A stretch of 64,000 nucleotides of DNA from G963556115 sp963678205 (lineage in GTDB: Bacteria; Planctomycetota; SZUA-567), in NCBI GenBank assembly GCA_963678205.1, contig OY782760.1, forward strand, positions 744,001 to 808,000, read 5' to 3'. This document shows positions 45,068-53,195 of the stretch, piece after piece. The notes below the pieces were generated by a model. The model searched no databases. It was not told where the DNA came from and was given only the letters and a program-made list of their open reading frames with translations. How positions within the stretch are numbered: the first letter of the stretch is position 1; the number at the start of each line of letters is the position of its first letter. The position numbers and the translations under genes were made by a program.

Positions 45068-46636
45068 TTAAATATTATTGTTATCTGATAGCATAGACAT
45101 ATTTATTTTAAACTTTTTAATTTTATATCTCACCATTCTTGCGGTGATTCCAAGATCACGGGCTGCTGCTGAAACATTTCCAGAAGTTGCTTTTAAAGCA
45201 TCCGTAATCATATCCTTTTCGAGTTGTTCTACGCGCTTTTTGAGGTTGCTTTCAGCTGAGAGAGAGGAATCTGCTCTACGTTCAGGCATTGCCAGGGATG
45301 GAGGTAGATCTCCGCCTTGTATTACTCCACCGGTACTTAGTAGTATGCCATGCTGAATACAATTTTCAAGTTCACGGATATTTCCTGGCCAATGATAATT
45401 AGTGAGAAGTTCTATTGCACTGCTGCTGATTCTATTTATGTTCTTTTTCATAGACTTTGAATACTTTTCTACAAAATAATTCGCTAGAGGGATAATATCA
45501 ACTTTTCTCTCCCGTAATGATGGGATGTATATTGGAAATACATTGATTCTATAGTATAGATCTTGTCTGAAGCGCTCCTGCGCAATAGCTTCTTCAAGAT
45601 TTCTATTGGTTGCACAGATAAACCTTACATCTGCTTTTATTACTGTATTGCTTCCAACAACTGAATATTCTCGTTCTTGGAGAAGCCTTAATAATTTGAC
45701 CTGTGTTGTAATTGAAAATTCTCCAATCTCATCAAGGAAGATTGTCCCGCCATTGGCTTCTTCAATCCGTCCTTTACGCTGTTGTATTGCGCCGGTAAAA
45801 GCACCTTTTTCATGACCAAATAACTCACTTTCAAGTAAGCTTTCACTTAGTGCAGCGCAGTTTACCTTTACAAAAGCTTCATTTCTGCGTGCGCTAGCGT
45901 AATGTATAGTAGAGGCTACTAATTCTTTGCCTGTACCTGATTCACCCCTGATAAGAGCTGTGGTGTCTGCACGGCTGACCTGAGCAATTTTGGCATAAAC
46001 ATCTCGCATCCCAGTTGAATTGCCAATCATATTTGGTAAGTGCAGATCTCCCATCATACTGTGGAGTCTTAGGTTTTCCTGTATTAGAGCTTTGTTATGT
46101 AGGTTTGAGATTCTTCTTATGCGCACATCATGTGCAATCAGGTTGCCAATAACCATGAAAAAATATTTAGCATCTTCAAGATTATGTGTAGTTCCTGAGA
46201 ATGGGCAATCAGGATCATCAAGCGGAATATCTGCAGCAAGAGCACCTACAGTGTTACCTCCAGCCTTTACTGGAGCACATACAAATGCATAGCGGCGGAT
46301 ATCTGTACCGCGTCTAGCGTGAATTCTGCTTTGGAAAGCGGGCTCATCTGAAATTCTGGGAACAAGAATCGGTTCCTCTGTTTCAAGAACTCTGCCAATT
46401 ATACCTTCTCCTTTACGGTATGCTTTGCTTTCTCTATCAATGTGTGGGTTTTCTCCTGTATGGCCTTCAACAACTAGAGACTCTCCTCCTGCAGCAGTTA
46501 ATAACAGAGTAACCCTGCATACTTTCATTTTATTCTCTAACGTTTCTACCAACTTTGTCAGCCTCTCATCCTCATTGGTATTATTACTCAATGATTCAGA
46601 TATCTCTATTAATGCTTCAAATTGAGTCTCATACAT
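45068..46636 (-). CDS. Sigma-54-dependent activator, NifA-like (GAF-AAA+-Fis HTH)
   Basis: 522 aa. GAF domain at about 15-170. AAA+ at about 205-430: GESGTGKELVASTIH (Walker A), ELFGHEKGAFTGAI (GAFTGA loop that contacts sigma-54), GGTIFLDEIGE (Walker B), then CATNRNLEEAI and the R-finger region, PLANYFVEKYSK and YHWPGNIRELEN. A Fis-type HTH at about 470-510 (SGNVSAAARDLGITARMVRYKIKKF). The layout equals NifA/FhlA-type regulators; the N-terminal GAF implies a small-molecule signal. No nif genes are seen, so the regulon is unknown. It cooperates with rpoN at the left edge of the window. Confidence 0.93.
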   Translation of the reverse strand: MYETQFEALIEISESLSNNTNEDERLTKLVETLENKMKVCRVTLLLTAAGGESLVVEGHTGENPHIDRESKAYRKGEGIIGRVLETEEPILVPRISDEPAFQSRIHARRGTDIRRYAFVCAPVKAGGNTVGALAADIPLDDPDCPFSGTTHNLEDAKYFFMVIGNLIAHDVRIRRISNLHNKALIQENLRLHSMMGDLHLPNMIGNSTGMRDVYAKIAQVSRADTTALIRGESGTGKELVASTIHYASARRNEAFVKVNCAALSESLLESELFGHEKGAFTGAIQQRKGRIEEANGGTIFLDEIGEFSITTQVKLLRLLQEREYSVVGSNTVIKADVRFICATNRNLEEAIAQERFRQDLYYRINVFPIYIPSLRERKVDIIPLANYFVEKYSKSMKKNINRISSSAIELLTNYHWPGNIRELENCIQHGILLSTGGVIQGGDLPPSLAMPERRADSSLSAESNLKKRVEQLEKDMITDALKATSGNVSAAARDLGITARMVRYKIKKFKINMSMLSDNNNI

Positions 46637-47084
46637 TATAAGGTTATCCTATTGATTAATTTTCGTTGCTTAAAGCAGAATAGGTAGAAGAACATTGATA
46701 TATATGCAATAGTCATGCCAAAAATGTCAATATTGACATTAATGAAGGCGAAATTTTAATTAATATTCTTTTTCTCTCATATATTTGCATTTTGTAGTCT
46801 TTATTTTTAATGCAATATTTTGAAAATAATATAATTTTGAATAGTGTAAGAATACTTTAAACGACAAAAATGTATTTTTATTAATGATTAAATTGTTGCA
46901 AGTGACAAAATTGTTGTTATCTTGTATTTTTTACGTATTAAATATACTATGTCTTTAGTATAAGATATTGAATTTATGTTTTGTGTTTTTTTGCTTATAA
47001 TGAAAAGATAAAAATTAATCTTAAAATGTGGCATTTTATATTTTATTAAGCTTTGATGTTTTATTTTCTGGTGGTTATGAAGTA
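46637..47084. other. AT-rich region without a gene
   Basis: Between the activator and the C69 remnant. Very AT-rich, no ORF with a ribosome site. The final 45 bp before 47085 read openly in the pseudogene frame and may be its former signal peptide. Confidence 0.4.
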
Positions 47085-48569
47085 TGTATAACAATGGCTG
47101 CTGGTAAAAATGCAAGCATTGACGGTTCAATTATGATTGCTTATTCTGCTGATACCTTGCAGGGTTTAAGGTTGGTTTTGCTGCAGTAAAAATTATAAGT
47201 AAGAAAGTAAGATACCCATATACTATAATTCATGTAATGGGATATCTTCCACAGTGGAATTCAACCTTACAGTATAGAATAGTATCTGGCTGCCAAGTAC
47301 CTGAGTATAATACTCCAATTAACGGTAAATATTATCTAGCTTTAAGGTATATTCTTCAAGTCGCTCATATATATGCCAGATTCCAATAAAAGAATAATGT
47401 ATTCGGTTGAGCTTAGTAGAATTGCTCTTGAGAGTTGTAAAACTGCTCGTGAAGCAATAAAATTAATGGGTGAGCATATATGGAGACTATGGTCACTATG
47501 GTACTGGTGAAACATTATTTGTAGGGGATACTAGAGAATCCTGGGCTATGGAGATATGCAGCTATGATAAGGATGGCACAGATGGAGTTTGGGTTGCAAA
47601 GAGAGTGCCGGATGATGAGATTTTTGTTACTACAAATAAGTTTCGCGTTCGTGAAGTTTTGAAAGATAATCCAAATATGACGTACTCGAGTATATATTTG
47701 AGGTTTCTGAGAAAAACTGGTGGAAGCAGAAAGACGGCGAATTGGATTTTGCAAAGGTATATGGTGATGGCGAGTTTCATTATTAATATTACTCAAAGAG
47801 AAGGGTATGGCGTACTTTAAGTCTTTTTTGCCTTATCATAGAATTTCCCCATATGGGTTATAGGACCATACTCAAAGGAGTATCCATTTGCTGTGGTACC
47901 TGATAGTAAAGTTGATTATCTGGATATTTATAACGTATATCAGGATGATTATTAAGGAACGGGATTTGGCCTTTCAAAGGTGTTAGCTGCTGGTTCTTTT
48001 GGTAATCCAAATCGATTTTAAGGCGGTGCTGAAGCTGTAACTATAGATGTTCAATTAAGTGTTGTTAAAGGTAATTTTGAGTGCCATTAAACATTTACAA
48101 ATGTGTGTATTTGTATGTAGCGCAAGAAAGGGTATGGCTCTCTGATATTATAGGAGGGAGGCTTTTTTATTCCAAATAAACCCGCAACATCTCTACTATT
48201 TCCAATGTATGCTGGGATACCAGAATTGCCTGAGGCTTTTATGAAAGGAAATCTTTTAACGTTTGATCGAAGCAGTATTTTTACAACTTTATGGGTCAGG
48301 ATCTAGTAAATACTGAAGATAATGCCAATGAGCGGTATTTAGAGGGGAATATTGAAGAAGCATAGAATGAGCTAAATAAATTGACTGTAAAGTATTCACG
48401 CAATATCCATAAAGCTTGGTGGGATCTTCGTGACTACTTATATATAACTTATGAGGATAGGTATATAAATTTTCAGCAAGAAATTTTAAAGGCTGTATAT
48501 TATCTCGCTTAGTGGCTTGAAGCAGTAGGAGTTGAAGGTAAACTTGCGAGTCATACAAAACTAGAATAG
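47085..48569 (+). pseudogene. Degraded C69-family dipeptidase (several frameshifts and stops)
   Basis: Conserved blocks of the family lie collinearly in different frames: the N-terminal Cys nucleophile region with AGKNASIDGSIMIAYSAD (47085 onward); ESCKTAREAIKLMGEH (near 47430); GTGETLFVGDTRESWAMEICS and GVWVAKRVPDDEIFV (47500-47640); GELDFAKVYGDGEF (near 47740); AVVPDSKVDYLDIYNVYQDDY (near 47890, split by a stop); AGSFGNPNRF; MYAGIPELPEAFMKGN (near 48210); and HKAWWDLRDY with WLEAVGVEGKL at the end. At least three frame changes (about 47165, 47478, 47705) and about six in-frame stops separate them. The intact enzyme is an Ntn-hydrolase that cleaves dipeptides. Longest surviving frame 47470-47820. 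Confidence 0.85.
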
Positions 48570-48629
48570 TGCGAGGTATAAGTAACTAAAACCTTATGCA
48601 GGGGCATGATTGAGCATATAAATAAAGGT

Positions 48630-49349
48630 TTAATTTTTTGAAAGCATACCACGAAGCATATGCTTTTTATTACCAAATCCGGGTATTTTTGAAACTTTAA
48701 AGCTATTTTTAATAAGGCCTTCTCTAACAGCTTTAGCGCAGGAATAGGTTGCAAAAGTTGTTGAGCCGGGTTTACTGACCTGTTTCATTCCATTAAACAA
48801 TAAGTCAGACCACATTTGAGGGTTTTTTGCTGGTGAGAATCCGTCTAAGAACCAGCAATCTATTTGAGTGGTTATTTGATTAATACTTTTGTTTATATCA
48901 CCAATAATTAATTTGAGTGTTACGTTGAATTTATCTAGTTCATAGATTATTGACTCTGTTGGAGTTGTCGTGTAAGAATTAATGAGTAATTTTGAAATTT
49001 TTTTTAGTGTTGGCCACTCACTGTGAGCTTGTACAAGTATAGATGGCGGTAGTGGATGTGCTTCAAAGGCAAAATAGGTTAACTTTTTTCCAACTATGAA
49101 AAATTTTTCCCATTCTTTAATTGTTTTTAAAAAGTTGAGTCCTGTACCAAATCCTACTTCGGCAATTGTAAAATACCTTGAGGCACTAAAACGTTCTTTT
49201 AGATTATTTCCGTCAATAAAGACGTGCTCAGACTCAGCTTCTGCTCCTGAACTTGAGAAGTATACATCATCATATAGATCAGAGAAAAGCTGATTGCTAG
49301 AATCAAAGTGAAACAGTTTATTTGGAGTATTGTTGTTGTTATTACACAT
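48630..49349 (-). CDS. mnmD: tRNA mnm5s2U34 methyltransferase MnmD (stand-alone)
   Basis: 239 aa. SAM-dependent methyltransferase that finishes the wobble modification 5-methylaminomethyl-2-thiouridine. Seen: LYDDVYFSSSGAEAESEHVFIDGNN, EVGFGTGLNFL (SAM loop), and CWFLDGFSPAKNPQMWSDLLF followed by TYSCAKAVREGL, all typical of the MnmC methylase half. The oxidase domain of E. coli MnmC is absent, as in many bacteria. ATG 49349 is 1 nt after the aroE stop, so translation is coupled; a longer frame extending to 49565 reads out of frame inside aroE and is not real. Confidence 0.9.
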   Translation of the reverse strand: MCNNNNNTPNKLFHFDSSNQLFSDLYDDVYFSSSGAEAESEHVFIDGNNLKERFSASRYFTIAEVGFGTGLNFLKTIKEWEKFFIVGKKLTYFAFEAHPLPPSILVQAHSEWPTLKKISKLLINSYTTTPTESIIYELDKFNVTLKLIIGDINKSINQITTQIDCWFLDGFSPAKNPQMWSDLLFNGMKQVSKPGSTTFATYSCAKAVREGLIKNSFKVSKIPGFGNKKHMLRGMLSKN

Positions 49350-49350
49350 A

Positions 49351-50175
49351 TTAATATACAATACCAAGTGCATTGAGATATTCATCTTCAGTAACTTTAA
49401 TGCCAGTCCACATTTCAAATGCAGCTCGTCCTTGTAAGGCAAGCATGGGTTGGCCATCAATAAATGTTGCATCTGTTCTTTTGGCAAGTGCTTCCCAGAA
49501 GGTGTTTCGTCTACCGTAATTAATATCAACGACAGCGTCAAGGCTGGTAATGTTAAGATTATCAATAAATTTCGCTAGTTCTGGAGATTCCTCTTGTGTG
49601 CTTATTGGAGTTGTGTTGGTTATAATATCTATATTGTCTTTTAGAGTTTTAAGTTCGGCAATAGTTGTATAATCTATATCGAATTCTTTTGCTAGGATTG
49701 ATGCCTTCTCTGCACTACGTCCGGCAACTATAATTTTTTTAGCTCCTGCTTGCTTTAAACCTACAATCAAACCTCTTGCTGCTCCACCATTACCAACAAT
49801 GCATACTTTCTTTCCTTTAGGATCGATATTATTAAATTTGAGTGAATCAATATAACCGATAATATCAGTATTGTCACCAATTAATTTATCCCCGCGTCTT
49901 ATAATCGTGTTTATGGCTCCGGCTGCTTTAGCATTCTCTGAAATTTCATCAAGGAACTTTCCAACACGCTCTTTATATGGTATAGTAACATTGGCTCCAG
50001 CAATATTGAGTGCACGAAGTCCTGTTAGTGCTTGAGCAAAATCATCTTCATTAATTTCAAGTGGAACATAGCAATATTCATTTTCAAGATCGCGTGCTTT
50101 GATTACAGTATTATGCAGCTTGGGTGAAGCTGTTTTATGTACTCGATGATCACTTAAAATTGCTAAAACTTTCAT
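49351..50175 (-). CDS. aroE: Shikimate 5-dehydrogenase
   Basis: 274 aa. NADPH-dependent step of aromatic amino-acid biosynthesis. Substrate part: LSDHRVHKTASPKLHNT and NIAGANVTIPYKERV with catalytic Lys. NADP part: KVCIVGNGGAARGLIVGLKQAG and VAGRSAEKASILA. The C-terminus has FIDGQPMLALQGRAAFEMWTG, where the Q of LALQG is conserved. An N-R-T-like cofactor selector is present as GRSAEKA. Preceded by AAGGA. Upstream 11 bp lies a small membrane protein gene. Confidence 0.95.
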   Translation of the reverse strand: MKVLAILSDHRVHKTASPKLHNTVIKARDLENEYCYVPLEINEDDFAQALTGLRALNIAGANVTIPYKERVGKFLDEISENAKAAGAINTIIRRGDKLIGDNTDIIGYIDSLKFNNIDPKGKKVCIVGNGGAARGLIVGLKQAGAKKIIVAGRSAEKASILAKEFDIDYTTIAELKTLKDNIDIITNTTPISTQEESPELAKFIDNLNITSLDAVVDINYGRRNTFWEALAKRTDATFIDGQPMLALQGRAAFEMWTGIKVTEDEYLNALGIVY

Positions 50176-50186
50176 ATGATATTTCC

Positions 50187-50501
50187 TTATTCTTTAGTCT
50201 TATTTTTCAAATTCAACCATTTATAGACTTTATCATCATTTGTTGGGAATTCTTTATGTGGGAGTTCTGGCTGCTGGTTAATTAATTCAGGTTTTGTATA
50301 AAAATTATCTAGGTTTTCTGTATTTATATTTGCGATGAATTCATTCTCTTCTATTCTACCTTTGATAGTATTATTAAGTATTATAGGATCTGGTCTGTAA
50401 CTGTGAATATCATAAGAAATATATGAAAGGATAAAAAAAATTCCACTCATTATAATCAAAGTCAGTAATAGAGGTATAAAGTTTTTTCTAAAAAAGTTCA
50501 T
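50187..50501 (-). CDS. Small single-span membrane protein, unknown
   Basis: 104 aa. One N-terminal transmembrane helix (about 9-29, FIPLLLTLIIMSGIFFILSY), then a polar extracytoplasmic tail ending Lys-rich. No family recognised. It is 11 bp upstream of aroE on the same strand and likely cotranscribed. Asn/Ile-rich composition matches its neighbours. Confidence 0.55.
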   Translation of the reverse strand: MNFFRKNFIPLLLTLIIMSGIFFILSYISYDIHSYRPDPIILNNTIKGRIEENEFIANINTENLDNFYTKPELINQQPELPHKEFPTNDDKVYKWLNLKNKTKE

Positions 50502-50619
50502 CAGTGTTTTACCTGTAATTTATAATATATATTATATTATAAATTATTGAGTTTTTTTAGCAAGGGGTGAAAGCGGGCTTGCATAATATGCAGACCCATT
50601 TTTCGAAATAGTACTATAT

Positions 50620-51999
50620 TTAATATGGATGGTGAAAATATACAAATAAGCAGATATATCCAGTTGCAAGTAAGAGAGAGCCAAACGCTGTAGGAAGTCC
50701 CCATTTAAGATATTTTCCCCAGCTTATCTCTTTATTGTTGCGCTCTGCAATATTTATTACCACAAGATTAGCTGCGGCACCAACAGGCGTAAGATTACCA
50801 CCAAAGCAAGCGCCCATAGCTAGAGCCCAGTACATTGATTCTGCCTGAATTGGAATTGCGCCAGTTGACCCAAGACCATAAAAATTTTCAGCTAGGCTCT
50901 CTATAATTGGTAGAGCCGCAAGGGTGAAGCTAACATTATTCATAAGACCAGCAAGTATACCACTGATCCATAGCACTACAATCGGTGCAATATATGCAAT
51001 TGCTGTAGGGTTTCCAATCATTTCAGCAAGCTTCGACCCAAGGAAGCTGAGGATTCCGATTGCACTAGCACCTTTTACTACAACGAACAGACCTATGAAG
51101 AAGAATAAAGTGTTCCATTCTACTTTGGCGAGTGATTCTTCAACATCTGCTCTTGTGGCAATAAGCATGAGTGCAGCTCCTCCCATGGCAATTACACCAG
51201 GCTCAACATGGATAAGGCTATGGAGCATGAATCCTGAGAGAGTAATTAGCATTATGATTAGACCTACCCACATACGCGTTTTATCAGAGATGGCAGCAAT
51301 TTCGTCAAGTTCCATTATGCGGGCTCTTTCCTCAGCAGTAACATTCATATTACCACGAAGAACAAGCATAATTACACTGACAAATGCAATCATAACAATA
51401 ACAACAATTGGTGACATTACCTTCATAAATGAGACAAAGTCGAAATTCACATTCGGGGTGTATGCAAATATTTTACTTGCTGTACTACCTACGAGAATGT
51501 TAGGGGGGTCACCAATAAGTGTTGCTGTACCGCCTAGATTTGAAGCAAGAATTTCTGGTATTAGAAATGGTATAGGATTGAGTTTCAATTCAGCAGCAAC
51601 AAGTAATGTTACCGGAGCCATAAGCAGTACTGTTGTTACGTTATCAAGAAAAGCTGATAGTACTGCGGTTGCGACGAGTAGTAATGCTAAGATGGGAAGT
51701 GGTCTACCTCTTCCAAGTTTTGCACACTTGATTGCAACATATTGAAAAACACCGCTCTCGCGAAGTGCGTTTACAATAACCATCATACCTGCAAGAAGGA
51801 AGATAACGTCAAAATCCGCATGCTGGTTCCAGGCGCTGAACTGACTATGACCTGTATTCTGACCATGTTCTTTGAGTACTGTTAAAAGCATTAGTACTGA
51901 GCCCGCTAATGCAGATGCGGTTTTATCAACCTTTATCTTTTTCTCAAAAGCTATTGCGAGATATGTAAGAATAAAAATTGCTGTACCTAATATAATCAT
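50620..51999 (-). CDS. SLC13/ArsB-NhaD superfamily ion transporter
   Basis: 459 aa with about 11-12 hydrophobic helices. Features of the ion transporter (IT) superfamily: DVIFLLAGMMVIVNAL, a first pseudo-repeat signature LSAFLDNVTTVLLMAPVTLL (DN-x-T-T), EILASNLGGTATLIGDPPNILVGS, and the second repeat AGLMNNVSFTLAALPI and GACFGGNLTPVGAAANLVV. This is the ArsB/NhaD/DASS-like layout. The substrate could be Na+/H+ or dicarboxylate; sequence alone does not decide. The IIA/CBS protein upstream (52081-52980) is probably its regulatory partner. Confidence 0.87.
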   Translation of the reverse strand: MIILGTAIFILTYLAIAFEKKIKVDKTASALAGSVLMLLTVLKEHGQNTGHSQFSAWNQHADFDVIFLLAGMMVIVNALRESGVFQYVAIKCAKLGRGRPLPILALLLVATAVLSAFLDNVTTVLLMAPVTLLVAAELKLNPIPFLIPEILASNLGGTATLIGDPPNILVGSTASKIFAYTPNVNFDFVSFMKVMSPIVVIVMIAFVSVIMLVLRGNMNVTAEERARIMELDEIAAISDKTRMWVGLIIMLITLSGFMLHSLIHVEPGVIAMGGAALMLIATRADVEESLAKVEWNTLFFFIGLFVVVKGASAIGILSFLGSKLAEMIGNPTAIAYIAPIVVLWISGILAGLMNNVSFTLAALPIIESLAENFYGLGSTGAIPIQAESMYWALAMGACFGGNLTPVGAAANLVVINIAERNNKEISWGKYLKWGLPTAFGSLLLATGYICLFVYFHHPY

Positions 52000-52080
52000 A
52001 TGAGACCTGCTGTATATCTAATTTATGGTAAACAAACAATAATAATTAACACAACACATAATAAAAAGATAGTAAGAGTA

Positions 52081-52980
52081 TTATACTCTTACTACTTTAT
52101 GGATAAAATCAAGTTTAGTAATAGTGCCTATCAATTTTTTGCCATCAAGCACAACACCGAATTCATTATGTCCATCAACAAGTTTCCCTGCGACTTGAAT
52201 CATAGGAGTATCTGGCTGGAAAGCAGGAGTGTCAGTTTTTAAAATATCTATGACATTCATTGATTGTTCTTTTTTTAGAAGATCTTGAAATGGTTCGAAG
52301 GTTTTTAGAAAACTTAAGTTGTCCATCATTAATAAATAATCTGGGATACCGACTTTAAGAAGCCTTCCTGTAGTAACCGTACCTAGAAAGTTTCCGCTGT
52401 CATCTGTGACGCAGATATCGGCAGTGTTGGTACTGACAAACATATCTGCAGCTTCTCTCAAGGTTGCTTTTGATTCTAAAAAAGTATAGTTGGTATTCAT
52501 TATATCTCGAGCAGTTACAATTTCACCAACCGGGATGTCATTTTTTTTGATATAATCAATTAATGAATTGCTGCTTTTCTGTTGGATTAGTTTTTCTATA
52601 CCGTCAGGTTTTGATAAAAGACGGGTTATTGCTGCCATAACTCTTAAATAAAGATTGCTTTTACCTTCTGGAACAAGGTAGAATACGACTAATTTGACAG
52701 GTTCTGTATGGTCTTTTGCTGGGAGACCTTCTGGAAAGCAGCCAATAATAACATAAAAGTCTTTTAGAAATGATTCGCGGATATGTGGGAAAGCTATACC
52801 AGGAGCAATAATTGTACTACCTAGGTTTTCACGGGCGGTCATAGCGTCAATAATATCAGTTGTATTATATTCGGTATGTTTTGCAAATAATTCTACTAAT
52901 TGATTTTTGCCGCCTTCTAATGTCTTTGCGCTGGCACCAGTCAATACAAATTGGTTACTTATAAAATTTGAGAGTTTCAT
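52081..52980 (-). CDS. PTS IIA-like (PtsN-type) domain fused to CBS domains
   Basis: 299 aa. Residues 1-150 are a fructose/nitrogen-type IIA with His66 in GIAFPHIRES, the phosphorylation site, preceded by ARENLGSTIIAPG. Residues about 160-299 form a CBS pair (VTARDIMNTNYTFLESKATLREAADMF, seen in two parts, and FGVVLDGKKLIGTITKLDFI). No IIB/IIC is nearby. It precedes the transporter by 81 bp on the same strand (AGGAG-type ribosome site), so it likely gates that transporter according to PEP/energy status and adenine nucleotides. The pairing is recurrent in PVC genomes to my knowledge. Confidence 0.85.
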   Translation of the reverse strand: MKLSNFISNQFVLTGASAKTLEGGKNQLVELFAKHTEYNTTDIIDAMTARENLGSTIIAPGIAFPHIRESFLKDFYVIIGCFPEGLPAKDHTEPVKLVVFYLVPEGKSNLYLRVMAAITRLLSKPDGIEKLIQQKSSNSLIDYIKKNDIPVGEIVTARDIMNTNYTFLESKATLREAADMFVSTNTADICVTDDSGNFLGTVTTGRLLKVGIPDYLLMMDNLSFLKTFEPFQDLLKKEQSMNVIDILKTDTPAFQPDTPMIQVAGKLVDGHNEFGVVLDGKKLIGTITKLDFIHKVVRV

Positions 52981-53195
52981 TACATACTCCTCTGTAAGTC
53001 AATGCGTGGCTCTTAGGTATACTGCCATCATGTGATTGACAGAAGAGCTATTCGCAAATAATGTATTATTTCCCCATATATATGAAAGGATGATATCTCA
53101 GTGATTCTAAAGTAATAATTTTCTCAAATTACAGGAAAATGTCAACTAATAAAGAGTTGTCAATAAAAAAGTTTTACATACTTGTAAGGATATTC

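Noticed and set aside
46888..47130. 80-codon frame on the minus strand
   Set aside because: In very AT-rich DNA and overlapping the C69 remnant; low-complexity, no ribosome site.
49350..49565. Longer N-terminus for mnmD
   Set aside because: These codons read out of frame through the end of aroE; ATG 49349 right after the aroE stop fits the family start.
50924..51745. 273-codon open frame on the plus strand
   Set aside because: It is antisense to the clear ion transporter, whose motifs and helices are intact; composition is that of a shadow frame.
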